From assembly GCA_023663345.1 (NCBI GenBank), contig JAMPHR010000002.1, positions 311,331-375,330 of the forward strand: a stretch of DNA of 64,000 nucleotides, read 5' to 3'. A program made the translations under genes and the position numbers. The notes beneath the pieces are model-generated. The model was not told where the DNA came from. It did not search any database and saw nothing but the letters and a program-made list of their open reading frames with translations. This DNA comes from Paenibacillus sp. GTDB taxonomy: Bacteria > Bacteroidota > Bacteroidia > Bacteroidales > Muribaculaceae. Below are positions 51,087 through 61,966 of this stretch, piece by piece (within the stretch, counting starts at the first letter, position 1; the number at the start of each line of letters is the position of its first letter).

Positions 51087-52234
51087 CTACCGGGGGGAGA
51101 CAATGACCTTGTTGCCTGAGGTGGAGAATGTGATATCGCCACACTTCTCGAGTATCGAGATCACACTGCGGAAGTCGCTGTAGCGTGGCACGCTTCCGAG
51201 GAACACGTCGTTTTCGAGCGACGGGTCGGTGATCTCATACTCGAAGTCGTACCATCGGCTCAGGTCGCGCATGATGCCGGCGAGGGTCTGCTCCTCAAAC
51301 ACGAACCGTCCGTGCCTCCATCCGGTGATCACCGAGGTTTTTACCTCCTTCATCTCCACGTCGTTGTCGGCAAGGCTGTAAAGGGCCTGCTGGCCGGGAG
51401 CGAGGAACAGCTCTCCACCGTGATTGTCGAGCCGGCGCAGTGAGATGCTTCCTTCCTCGAGGGTGGTGTAGACGGTCTCTTCGTCGGGGTAGGCCTTGAT
51501 GTCAAACCGTGTTCCATAGACTTGTACCACCTGTCCGGTGCTCTCCACGAAGAATGGTCGGTCGGGATCTTTCCTGATTTCGAAATATGCCTCACCCGAG
51601 ATGCTGACACGGCGCTCGGTGGCATCGAATGTCTCGGGGAAACGGAGCCGGGAGTCGGAGTTGAGCCACACCACGGTTGAGTCGGAGAGCACTATTTTGA
51701 ATTCACCACCACGGGGCACGTCGAGACACAGTTGCTCGGGGCGCTCACGGGAACCTTGCCCGGCACTGAGATAGTGGCATCGACGGGAAGTGTGGCTATG
51801 TTCAAGCTGTCGAGGGTGACTGTAGCGCCGGTAGGAGTCACCATTTTTGCCACGGGCCGACCCGGCTTTATGCTGTCAATGACTATGTTGTGCGCTATGG
51901 GAGCAGTCTCGGACACCGGTGTCATAGATCCGCGGAACAGCAATGACGCGCACCATATAAGCCCGCACACAGCGGCGGCGCATCCCGATAGCATGGCCAC
52001 GCGACGTGCCTTGATGGCGTTGACACGCCGTTGCATGTCGGCGGACGGACGCCGGGAGTCAACTCCATGACGGAAACGGCGCTCCCGCATCAGATAGGCG
52101 GGGTCATTGAGCAGCTTCACCAGCTCGGCGTTGTCGGGATGGGTTGCCATCCATCGGTCGAGCTCGGCTTTTTCGGCCTCGGTGATGGTGCTGAGGAGGT
52201 TGCGGTATATGAGTCTGCTTATATTAGGATCCAT
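51087..52234 (-). pseudogene. FecR-type anti-sigma factor, interrupted by a one-base frameshift
   Basis: Two adjoining frames together make one FecR protein. Frame one (52234 to 51692) has the N-terminal helical sigma-binding region (RLIYRNLLSTITEAEKAEL), the membrane helix near residue 85 (AVCGLIWCASLLF) and the start of the periplasmic domain. At GCC CCG AGC (about 51736-51744) the frame must move by -1 to read on into PEQLCLDVPRGGEFKIVL. The second frame (51719 to 51087) has the rest of FecR (VWLNSDSRLRFPETFD, YFEIRKDPDRPFFVEST, GTRFDIKAYPDE). Adding one G would restore CCG GAG CAA and a protein of about 382 residues. It may be a true mutation, a programmed shift or a sequencing error. Confidence 0.85.
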
Positions 52235-52335
52235 GTGTGTGACGATGATTTGTTACTATTACCCTTGAACATTTAATTAGTATAAGGAAAAAATCATATT
52301 TTTTTGGTAAAAATGTGTTTTTATGGAATTTTTAC

Positions 52336-52343
52336 TACTTTTG
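52336..52343 (+). promoter_or_regulatory. Candidate -7 box for the ECF sigma gene
   Basis: TACTTTTG matches TAnnTTTG, 19 bases before the ATG. A TTTG lies 29 bases upstream (52303-52306), too far for a good -33 match. Confidence 0.4.
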
Positions 52344-52362
52344 TTGCTGAAACCTACTCACA

Positions 52363-52950
52363 ATGATAGATTATACTCCCATATACCGGGCTTTTATGAA
52401 AGGGAAGATGCATCCGCTGTATGACGTGATGTATCCCGGCCTGTTGCGCTATGCGGCCGGCGTGCTCGGTGATGAGCTGGCCTATCTTGCCGAGGATTGC
52501 GTGCAGGATGCCGTGATGGCTACCTACACCAACCGCTCGCGCCTGGAGAATGTGTTGCACTGGCGATCCTATCTGATACAGAGCGTGAAAAACCGGGCAC
52601 TTAAGGTGGTGAGGCATCATGATGTCCAATCCTCCTATGCCGGTAGCGGTGAGACCGAGGCGGGAGTGGAAAGGGATGTGTCGCACGAAATGATACGTCA
52701 GGAGATGCTCGACACCCTGTATGCGGCCATCGATACGCTTCCCGAGATGTACAGGGAGATATTTGACTTGAGTTTTGAGCAGGGGTTGAGGAACGCCGAG
52801 ATAGCCCATCTGCTTGATGTGGCCGAGATAACGGTGAAGAAACGCAAGGAGCGCCTGATAAATCTGCTGAGAGCCAAGCTCGGTGGAATTTCCACAGCCG
52901 AGCTGATAGCCATACTCTCCACGGCCGGATTGCTTGATGAGGCTATATAA
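52363..52950 (+). CDS. ECF sigma factor (sigma-70 family)
   Basis: 195 residues. Sigma region 2 spans about 15-85 (YAAGVLGDELAYLAEDCVQD, HWRSYLIQSVKNRALK). Region 4 is at 125-180 (LDTLYAAIDTLPEMYREIF, LRNAEIAHLLDVAEITVKKR). The gene is divergent from the FecR gene, 128 bases apart. ECF sigma plus FecR plus STN-bearing SusC is the standard substrate-responsive system of Bacteroidetes. With FecR frameshifted, this sigma could be uncontrolled or inactive depending on whether FecR normally inhibits or activates. It is nearly convergent with recQ, which ends two bases later. Confidence 0.92.
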   Translation: MIDYTPIYRAFMKGKMHPLYDVMYPGLLRYAAGVLGDELAYLAEDCVQDAVMATYTNRSRLENVLHWRSYLIQSVKNRALKVVRHHDVQSSYAGSGETEAGVERDVSHEMIRQEMLDTLYAAIDTLPEMYREIFDLSFEQGLRNAEIAHLLDVAEITVKKRKERLINLLRAKLGGISTAELIAILSTAGLLDEAI

Positions 52951-52952
52951 AC

Positions 52953-54881
<1,929 letters not shown>

Positions 54882-54897
54882 CAGTCCTGAGGGTGCA

Positions 54898-56616
54898 TTA
54901 AATGAGTATGTCCTTGACCAGAAGCTGGACGGAGTGGGAGCCTTTGCGCTTGTTGTCCTCGATGGTGTAGCAGATATCAAACGGTTTGCCTGAATGGATA
55001 TGGTCGAAGTATTCGGCCGAGTTGAAGGCTATGCCGTTGATCACTTTGCCCGAAGTCTCGTCCACGATGTCGAGCTTGATGTGCTCGCCCTGCTTGCCCA
55101 CGAGTTTGCTCGTGCCGAAATCGGTGACACGGCGGGTACAGAACACCGGCTTGACATTGCCCGGACCGAAGGGATTGAAGCGGCGTAGCAGAGACAGGAA
55201 CTCGGGGGTGATCTCGCTGAATGTCAGATAGGCGTTGATGTCGAGCTGAGGGGTGAGCTGGTCGGTGCGGATGTTGGCGTTGACATACTCCTCGAAACGG
55301 CGGGTGAATTCGGGGATGTTCTCCTCCTTGAGCGACAGGCCCACGGCGTAGGTGTGTCCGCCGAAGTTTTCGAGCAGATCGCGGGTCGACTCCACGGCGC
55401 TGTACACGTCAAACCCCTGTACCGAACGGCTCGAACCGGTGGCCAGGCCATTGGCGTGGGTCAGCACCACTGTGGGCTTATAATAGAGCTCGGTGAGGCG
55501 CGAGGCCACGATACCGATTATGCCCTTGTGCCAGTTCTCGTTGTAGATCACTATGGTCTTGCGCCGTGAGTGCTGTACGTCGCGCTCCTCGAGGATAGCG
55601 TTGGCCTCCTCGGTGATCTGCTTGTCCAGCTCCTTGCGGTCCTGGTTGTACTGGTCGATCTCGCGGGCGCGGGCCATGGCGTCGGCCGCATCACGGCTCA
55701 CGAGCAGGTCTACAGCCTCCTTGCCGCTCTGCATACGTCCCGAAGCATTGATGCGCGGACCTATCTTGAATATCACGTCGCTGATGGTGATCTCCTTGCC
55801 GGTGAGACCGCAGGTGCGTATTATGGCACGGAGTCCCATGTTGGGGTTGGAGTTGAGACGTTTCAGTCCGTAATAGGTGAGTATCCTGTTTTCCCCTACC
55901 ATCGGCACAATGTCGGCCGCGATGGACACGGCCACCAGATCGAGCATCCCCTCGAGATCGCCCATCATGAGTCCGTTGGAGATGGCGAAGGCTTGCATAA
56001 GCTTATAGCCCACTCCGCAACCCGACAGATGGGGGCAGGGATAGGTGGAGCCTTCGAGCTTGGGGTTGAGGATAGCTACCGCCGGGGGCAAAACATCGTC
56101 GGCCACATGGTGGTCGCAGATAATGAAATCGATTCCGAGCTCGCGCGCATAGGTCACCTCGTCGGTGGCCTTGATGCCGCAGTCCAGGATGATGAACAGT
56201 GACACACCACTCTCGGCAGCCATGTCGATAGTGGAGCGTGAGATCCCATACCCGTCCTCGGTGCGGGTGGGTATGTAATAATCGATGTTGGAGTAATAGT
56301 TGCGGAGATACTTGTAGACGAGAGCCACCGCAGTGGTACCGTCCACGTCGTAATCGCCGTAGACCATGATTTTTTCCTTCCTCCCCATGGCGAGGTTGAG
56401 CCGTTCGACGGCCCTGTCCATATCGGGCATAAGGAACGGGTCATGCAGATCCTTGAGCGAGGGGTGGAAGAAACGTTCCGCCTCCTGTATCGAGGAAATG
56501 CCCCGTTGCGCTAACAGCTCGCTAATGGGCGGTGTCCCGGCATAGCGCTGGGCCAGTCGGGATTCCGCTTCTTGCTCGTCGGATGTAAGGGGACAGTAAT
56601 TCCATTTACTTGTCAT
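54898..56616 (-). CDS. recJ: Single-stranded-DNA-specific exonuclease RecJ
   Basis: 572-residue 5'-3' exonuclease of the DHH family. Motifs: MVYGDYDVDGTTAVALVYKY near residue 85, LDCGIKATDEV near 145, FIICDHHVADDVLPPAVAIL near 160 with the DHH, and CGVGYKLMQAF near 205. The DHHA1 domain has GIVASRLTELYYKPTVVL and a later GGHTYAVGLSL. It is the right length for RecJ (570-580). The likely promoter is 258 bases upstream (56878-56885), leaving a long leader. RecJ and RecQ cooperate in RecF-pathway repair. Confidence 0.94.
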   Translation of the reverse strand: MTSKWNYCPLTSDEQEAESRLAQRYAGTPPISELLAQRGISSIQEAERFFHPSLKDLHDPFLMPDMDRAVERLNLAMGRKEKIMVYGDYDVDGTTAVALVYKYLRNYYSNIDYYIPTRTEDGYGISRSTIDMAAESGVSLFIILDCGIKATDEVTYARELGIDFIICDHHVADDVLPPAVAILNPKLEGSTYPCPHLSGCGVGYKLMQAFAISNGLMMGDLEGMLDLVAVSIAADIVPMVGENRILTYYGLKRLNSNPNMGLRAIIRTCGLTGKEITISDVIFKIGPRINASGRMQSGKEAVDLLVSRDAADAMARAREIDQYNQDRKELDKQITEEANAILEERDVQHSRRKTIVIYNENWHKGIIGIVASRLTELYYKPTVVLTHANGLATGSSRSVQGFDVYSAVESTRDLLENFGGHTYAVGLSLKEENIPEFTRRFEEYVNANIRTDQLTPQLDINAYLTFSEITPEFLSLLRRFNPFGPGNVKPVFCTRRVTDFGTSKLVGKQGEHIKLDIVDETSGKVINGIAFNSAEYFDHIHSGKPFDICYTIEDNKRKGSHSVQLLVKDILI

Positions 56617-56982
56617 TTATGTCGTTTTTTTCTTTTTTCAAGAAGGAGGGGCAGTGGGCTTCATGGTGAGCCGTGGCCTGAGAGAGTGGGTGATACCGGA
56701 GAGATTGGTGTGATGGATGCCGGGATTATCCGGTCGGGAGGGAGAGGACTGATTTTGCCCTGTATATACGGCTTTTCCCCTCGGTCGAGAATCCTTGACG
56801 GAGGGGTGAGGGGAGAGGAATCGCACTTATGCTTACAAGGGGGATGGAACGGCAAGGGCCGATTCACCCCTCTTCTGCAAAGTTAAGCAGAATTCCTCAA
56901 TTTATTTCTATAAATAATGTTAAGTAATTGATGCGAGGTTTGCACAATGTGCTATCTGGTGCGGGTTTCGCACAAAGCCTCA
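56617..56982. other. Spacer holding the recJ leader
   Basis: A 366-base spacer between two minus-strand genes. Most of it (56617-56877) would be a leader upstream of recJ. It contains pyrimidine-rich sequence on the minus strand and a CCCCTC/GAGGGG dyad (about 56778-56808). Two overlapping ORFs of 62-68 codons are present but their composition (Pro/Ser/His-rich) does not look like protein. Nothing else is recognised. Confidence 0.5.
56878..56885 (-). promoter_or_regulatory. Candidate -7 box for recJ
   Basis: Minus-strand TAACTTTG, 258 bases before the recJ ATG. No clear -33 element is seen, so this may instead be the promoter of an unseen leader RNA. Confidence 0.4.
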
Positions 56983-57879
56983 TCACTTCACGATGTGGAC
57001 ATCCATCTGCGGGAACGGGAACGATATGCCGGCCCGCGAGGGGAGGGTGGTATAGAACTGTTCGTTGAAACGGAAGAACACATCCCAGTAATCGGGGCTC
57101 TTCACCCAGGCGCGGATGCTGAGGGTGACGGCTGAGTCGTCGAGCGATGCCAGGTAGACCACAGGGGCGGGATGTCCCTCGTTGCTGTCGGGATCGGTCA
57201 CTACGCGGGGATCGGATGCGAGCATGTCGAGTATCACTCCGCGTGTGCGCTCCACGTCGTCGCCATAGGAGATGCCTATCTTCCATTCTATGCGGCGGTA
57301 GCGCTGGGTGGTGGAGTTGTTGATGGCACCGGTGGAGAGTCCGCCGTTGGGGATGATTATGGTCTTGTTGTCGGCCGTGGTGATCACGGTGTTGAATATC
57401 TCGATCTTCTTCACGGTGCCGGCAAATCCCTGGGCCTCGATATAGTCGCCCACGCGGTAGGGCTTGAGGGCAAGGATGAGCACACCGCCGGCAAAGTTCT
57501 GCAATGTCCCGCTCAGGGCCATGCCTATTGCAACGCCTGCCGAAGCGAAGAGGGCGAGGAACGAGCTGGTCTCGATGCCGAGAATCCCCACTACGGTGAC
57601 AATGAGGATGAAGTAGAGCACAATCCTGATGAAACTGAGCACAAATGTAGCCAGCGAGGGATCGACCTTGCGCTTGGTGAGTATGCCCTCGGTGAGATTA
57701 TAGAGACGGGTGATGATGAAGCGTCCTGCATAGAATACCAGGACTGCGACAGCAAGAGATATTGCGAAACGGGCCAGGTCGGTGGCAAGGGTGCTTATCA
57801 CCTGGTCGAATGACATGTTTTTGAACTGGGACAGTTCCTGAGCGGGATCGGGTATGTTGGCGGGTATGGAGTCGTTCAC
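56983..57879 (-). CDS. Mechanosensitive channel, MscS family (small form)
   Basis: 298 residues, close to E. coli MscS (286). Membrane segments lie near 30-50, 65-95 and 100-130. The pore helix has FASAGVAIGMALSGTLQNFAG, the usual Ala/Gly-rich packing. The beta-domain follows with KPYRVGDYIEAQGFAGTVKK, IFNTVITTADNKTIIIPNG and NNSTTQRYRRIEWKIGI. The cytoplasmic cage ends near PFPQMDVHIVK, a common MscS ending. It is an independent paralogue of the larger channel at 9207. Confidence 0.94.
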   Translation of the reverse strand: MNDSIPANIPDPAQELSQFKNMSFDQVISTLATDLARFAISLAVAVLVFYAGRFIITRLYNLTEGILTKRKVDPSLATFVLSFIRIVLYFILIVTVVGILGIETSSFLALFASAGVAIGMALSGTLQNFAGGVLILALKPYRVGDYIEAQGFAGTVKKIEIFNTVITTADNKTIIIPNGGLSTGAINNSTTQRYRRIEWKIGISYGDDVERTRGVILDMLASDPRVVTDPDSNEGHPAPVVYLASLDDSAVTLSIRAWVKSPDYWDVFFRFNEQFYTTLPSRAGISFPFPQMDVHIVK

Positions 57880-57956
57880 GTTATATGGGTTTTTATGTAC
57901 GTATCACGGCCTGGGCCGTCGGGATGGTTGCAATTTCAGTAACGTCGTCGGGGGTA

Positions 57957-59153
57957 TTATTGTTTGGCGGCCGGAGCTGTGGAGGCCACATCCTTCCACC
58001 ACGCCAGGTTGTAATATTGGCGCCAGGAGGCCTCGGAGGGAGAGGCGATGGGATAAATGCCGAGACCGTTGTATTTGTCCAGGTCGATAGTGAGGGTGCC
58101 TATGCTGTTGGTGGTGCTTTCCTTGTATGTGACCACTCTGCCGAGGGCTTCACGCCACGCCTTGAGCAGTTCGGGATTGGAGTCTCCGGCTATGAGAGCC
58201 ATGTAGCCGTCGATGTCGGCTGTATGGCATGTCTCGCGAGGCTTGGTGTAGCGCTGCAGATCTGTCGGGATTGGCTTGTACTCGGTCACGGTTGCCAAGA
58301 TGTCACGGGTAGCCTGGGCGAAAGCCTCCAGCTCCGAGGTGTCGTAGGCCGCTATCTGGCACCATGGAGAGAATGGCTTGTTGCCGTTGTAATTATCATA
58401 GTAGCCGAATGTGTTGCGGGCCATTCCGTCCACGTCGGGTGTTTCACGGAACATGAGAGGCACGTTGAGGTCGTAGGGCATACCGTCGACATGTAGCTCG
58501 GTGGGGGAAGCAACGATCCTCGGGGCGACATTGCGCAGTTCATATATACATTCGATATTTCCCATGAGGCAACAGTCGAGATAGAGGAATGAGAACTCCT
58601 CATCCTCAAGCGCACGCGCCAATGACGGTATAGTGATGTGATACCCTCGGTCATCGCCAAACGAGCGGTAATAATCCTCGCTTCCTGCCGGAGCTCCGAG
58701 CCATCCGTTGGCGTGGCTCCACAGCACGAGGCCGTAATCCTCGGCGGGGGCGAGTGCCTTCATGTCGGCCATGACCTCGCGTATGCGTTCGGGATCCACG
58801 GAATATACGGTACGGTCATCGGGATATTGTTTCAGGGTCTTGAGTCCGTTGGCTGTAATCTCGAGCATTTCCGGAACGTTGCCTTTGGTGGTGCCGAGTC
58901 GGTTGTGGTACACGAGCAGACGACCTCCGTTGAGTCCGCCGTTCTTAGCACCTTTCAGCATCTCGGAGATGTCCTCATCGTCACTTCCCCAGTCGGACGC
59001 GAGCGAATTGTCGGCAATCATGTAGACGAGTACCGTGCGTGACACTTCGGCCACCGGACCCTGAGGCTCGGGATCATCGTCGTCGCTACATGACACGAGT
59101 ATGAACATGGCCATGAGCGACATCATTATGCGGGTGAGGTATGAGTGGTTCAT
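57957..59153 (-). CDS. Clostripain-family (C11) cysteine peptidase lipoprotein
   Basis: ATG 59153 (MNHSYLTRIM) gives a compact lipoprotein signal ending LVSC, followed by SDDDDPEPQ, the surface-export type of signal. The peptidase C11 core has RTVLVYMIADNSLASDWG, the catalytic His in YGLVLWSHANGWLGAP near residue 150, and the catalytic Cys in FLYLDCCLMGNIECIYE near residue 197. Members cleave after Arg or Lys; fragipain of B. fragilis activates a toxin (family knowledge). A prodomain is not evident. The promoter (ATTG, 20 bases, TAACTTTG) is at 59209-59240. Length is 398 residues. Confidence 0.9.
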   Translation of the reverse strand: MNHSYLTRIMMSLMAMFILVSCSDDDDPEPQGPVAEVSRTVLVYMIADNSLASDWGSDDEDISEMLKGAKNGGLNGGRLLVYHNRLGTTKGNVPEMLEITANGLKTLKQYPDDRTVYSVDPERIREVMADMKALAPAEDYGLVLWSHANGWLGAPAGSEDYYRSFGDDRGYHITIPSLARALEDEEFSFLYLDCCLMGNIECIYELRNVAPRIVASPTELHVDGMPYDLNVPLMFRETPDVDGMARNTFGYYDNYNGNKPFSPWCQIAAYDTSELEAFAQATRDILATVTEYKPIPTDLQRYTKPRETCHTADIDGYMALIAGDSNPELLKAWREALGRVVTYKESTTNSIGTLTIDLDKYNGLGIYPIASPSEASWRQYYNLAWWKDVASTAPAAKQ

Positions 59154-59208
59154 TGATATAATTTTTATGCCTGTACAGGATAATGACAATAGAATGTCTT
59201 ACAAATTA

Positions 59209-59240
59209 CAAAGTTACGAAAAATCGGGCAAAAACTCAAT
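59209..59240 (-). promoter_or_regulatory. Promoter of the C11 peptidase gene
   Basis: On the minus strand ATTG (59240-59237), 20 bases, TAACTTTG (59216-59209). Good -7, acceptable -33. The leader would be about 50 bases. Confidence 0.6.
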
Positions 59241-59354
59241 CCCGCGTCTCCGGATATAGATAAATTATGTAAAAAACGCTGTTAAAACGGGTGGATGTTA
59301 CAAATAATATGGCATTTGAGACATGTGCGTATCAGCCTTTAGTGACAAATGGGC

Positions 59355-59362
59355 TAACTTTG
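59355..59362 (+). promoter_or_regulatory. Candidate -7 box for the xylan operon
   Basis: TAACTTTG, 42 bases before the symporter ATG. No TTTG at 19-21 bases, so an activator may be needed. Confidence 0.5.
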
Positions 59363-59404
59363 TGGCAAAAACCTTCTAACGCTTAAACAGCAATACCACA
59401 CACC

Positions 59405-60820
59405 ATGGAAGCAGCCATACCAACAACCAGGACCAGTGAAGCCCGTGGCTTCTACAAGCTGTCGATGCTGCAGTGCATCGGCTTCGGTTCGGGCGACCTT
59501 GCCCAGAATCTCATTTATCAGACCATCAGCATGTACCTGCTGTTCTTCTACACCAATGTATATGGACTCGATCCGGCTGTAGCCGCCGTGATGTTCCTTA
59601 TCGTCAGGATTGTGGATGTGATATGGGATCCGCTGGTGGGCACGTTTGTCGACAAGCATGACCCCAAGCTCGGCAAGTATCGTGCCTATCTGATACTCGG
59701 CGGCATACCGCTCACAGCGTTTGCCATACTGTGTTTCTGGAACGGTTTTTCGGGCTCGCTATTCTATGCTTATTTCACTTACGTGGGGCTCTCGATGTGC
59801 TATACGCTGGTGAATGTGCCTTATGGAGCGCTCAACGCATCGCTCACACGCGACACAGCCGAGATAACCAAGCTCACATCAGTGCGCATGTTCATGGCCA
59901 ATGTGGGCGGTCTTGCAGTAGGCATGGGCATACCCATGGTGCTCAAATGCTTTGACCCCACCGAGACTACCGACATGTCGATGAGCGACACGGCGTGGTT
60001 CTCGACCATGGCACTCTACGGGTGCATCGGTCTGGCGTTGCTGGTGTTCTGTTTCTCACAGTGCCGTGAGCGTGTGGTGATGGACAAGAGCGAGACCGAG
60101 AATGTGAAGGTGTCCGACCTGTGGATGGAATTTGTACACAACCGTCCTCTGCGCATACTTGCGTTCTTCTTTATCACTGCGTTTGCCATGATGGCCGTGG
60201 GTAATGCTGCCGGAGCCTACTACATTAATTATAATCTGAGCGGTTCGGCCGAGGAGCTTTCCATCTTCATGGGACTCGGCTCGATTCCGGCTTTCATATT
60301 CATGCCGATGATACCTGCCATAAAGCGTATGGTGGGGAAGAAAGGGATGTTCTACATATTCCTTGTCACAGCAATCATAGGCATGGCCATGCTCTATGCC
60401 ATATCCATGGTGCCGGCTCTGCGCCAGCACATGTGGCTCGTGTATCTGGCCCAGTTCATCAAGTCGACAGGCGTGATCGTAGCCACCGGCTACATGTGGG
60501 CGCTTGTGCCCGAGGTGATCTCGTTTGGCGAGTACACCCATGGCCGTCGTATCTCGGGTATAGTCAATGCCCTCACCGGTATCTTCTACAAGGCCGGCAT
60601 GGCTCTCGGAGGTGTGGTGCCCGGCCTGGTGCTTGCGTTTGTGGGATTCAATAAGGATGCCGCGTCCCAGACTCCTCTTGCCGAGCAGGGCATATTGTGG
60701 CTTGTGGCTGTGATACCTGCCATCCTGCTTGTGCTTGCCATGATGATCATCTCACGCTATGAGCTGGACGATGATGTGATTGATGACATCAACCGCGAGA
60801 TCGAATCGCGGCATAAATAA
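59405..60820 (+). CDS. GPH-family sugar/cation symporter
   Basis: 471-residue inner-membrane symporter of the glycoside-pentoside-hexuronide family (MFS fold, twelve helices). The N-terminal FGSGDLAQNLIYQTISMYL and the loop DPLVGTFVDKHDPKLGKYR (near residue 77) are typical. The family moves sugars or oligosaccharides with Na+ or H+. In this operon it should import xylooligosaccharides or xylobiose, as inferred from the GH10 and GH43 genes that follow 33 bases later. A -7 box is just upstream. Confidence 0.92.
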   Translation: MEAAIPTTRTSEARGFYKLSMLQCIGFGSGDLAQNLIYQTISMYLLFFYTNVYGLDPAVAAVMFLIVRIVDVIWDPLVGTFVDKHDPKLGKYRAYLILGGIPLTAFAILCFWNGFSGSLFYAYFTYVGLSMCYTLVNVPYGALNASLTRDTAEITKLTSVRMFMANVGGLAVGMGIPMVLKCFDPTETTDMSMSDTAWFSTMALYGCIGLALLVFCFSQCRERVVMDKSETENVKVSDLWMEFVHNRPLRILAFFFITAFAMMAVGNAAGAYYINYNLSGSAEELSIFMGLGSIPAFIFMPMIPAIKRMVGKKGMFYIFLVTAIIGMAMLYAISMVPALRQHMWLVYLAQFIKSTGVIVATGYMWALVPEVISFGEYTHGRRISGIVNALTGIFYKAGMALGGVVPGLVLAFVGFNKDAASQTPLAEQGILWLVAVIPAILLVLAMMIISRYELDDDVIDDINREIESRHK

Positions 60821-60853
60821 AGCTGTAATACCAATCTGAAAAAATATACCGAT

Positions 60854-61951
60854 ATGAAGATACTCTCATTACCGTTGATGGCACTTCTGTTTGCCTCATG
60901 CGCACAGGCAAATTCGGAGGAAAAGGTCCTGAAGGATGTCTTTGCCGACAAGTTCCTGATAGGTGGTGCTGTAAATACCCGCGTGGTCGACGACCTTGAT
61001 CCCAAGGGGGACTCGATAGTGACACGCCATTTCAATACCATCGTGGCTGAGAATTGCATGAAGAGCGGGGAGCTAAGCCCCGCCGAGGGTGTGTATGTAT
61101 GGGACGATGCCGATAAGTTTGTCAAGTATGGCGAGGAGCGTGGCATGTTCATCGTGGGTCACACCTTGGTGTGGCACTCCCAGCTGGCAAAATGGTTCCC
61201 GTATGATTCCGAGGGCAACTATGTGAGCGCTGATGTGCTCAAGGAGCGTCTGCGCACATATATCCACACCGTAGTGTCGAGATACAAAGGCCGCGTGAAG
61301 GGGTGGGATGTGGTCAATGAGGCTATTCTTGATGACGGTTCCTACCGTAAGTCGCCCTTCTACGAGATACTTGGCGAGGAGTTCATCCCTCTCGCTTTCC
61401 AGTATGCCCATGAGGCAGATCCTGATGCCGAGCTGTATATCAACGACTTCTCCATGTTCAATCCCGGCAAGCGTGACCGCTATGTGCAATTAGTCAACGA
61501 TCTCAAGGCCAGAGGGCTGAGGGTGGATGCCATAGGTATGCAGGCCCACTTAGGATTGGATTATCCCGATATGGCTGAGTTTGAGAAGTCGATCGAGGCC
61601 TTTGCATCCACCGGAGCCAAGGTTATGATCACTGAGTGGGATATGAGCGCGCTCCCCACTGTGAACTTCGGAGCCAATATCGCTGATACTGTCAGCTACA
61701 AAAAATCGCTAAATCCTTACCCCGACTGTCTGCCCGACTCGGTGGCCCAGCTGTGGAACGACCGCATGAAGCAGGTGATGGATATAATGGTGGCTCATGC
61801 CGACGTGGTGAGCCGTGTCAACGCATGGGGTACTGACGACGGCATGTCGTGGAAAAACGGCTGGCCGGTGCCCGGACGTGTTGACTATCCGCTCCTTTTC
61901 GACCGCTCACACAACATGAAGCCTTTCCTTAAATCCTACGTAGAACAATAA
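60854..61951 (+). CDS. Endo-1,4-beta-xylanase, GH10, lipoprotein
   Basis: 365 residues. A lipoprotein signal ends LLFASC, giving a lipidated Cys near residue 16. The GH10 barrel runs from FLIGGAVNTR, with VAENCMKSGELSP near residue 65 and TLVWHSQLAKWF near residue 105. The acid/base is Glu156 in GWDVVNEAIL and the nucleophile is Glu261 in MITEWDMSAL. It has no carbohydrate-binding insert. It cuts the xylan backbone; the Cys anchor puts it at the periplasm or cell surface, without an obvious acidic export stretch (AQANSEEK follows). The GH43 gene is 16 bases downstream. Confidence 0.95.
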   Translation: MKILSLPLMALLFASCAQANSEEKVLKDVFADKFLIGGAVNTRVVDDLDPKGDSIVTRHFNTIVAENCMKSGELSPAEGVYVWDDADKFVKYGEERGMFIVGHTLVWHSQLAKWFPYDSEGNYVSADVLKERLRTYIHTVVSRYKGRVKGWDVVNEAILDDGSYRKSPFYEILGEEFIPLAFQYAHEADPDAELYINDFSMFNPGKRDRYVQLVNDLKARGLRVDAIGMQAHLGLDYPDMAEFEKSIEAFASTGAKVMITEWDMSALPTVNFGANIADTVSYKKSLNPYPDCLPDSVAQLWNDRMKQVMDIMVAHADVVSRVNAWGTDDGMSWKNGWPVPGRVDYPLLFDRSHNMKPFLKSYVEQ

Positions 61952-61966
61952 TATATAAATAAGAAT

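Noticed and set aside
56638..56867. Two overlapping 62- and 68-codon frames upstream of recJ
   Set aside because: Pro/Ser/Arg-rich composition, no domain, no ribosome-binding context; they lie in the recJ leader.
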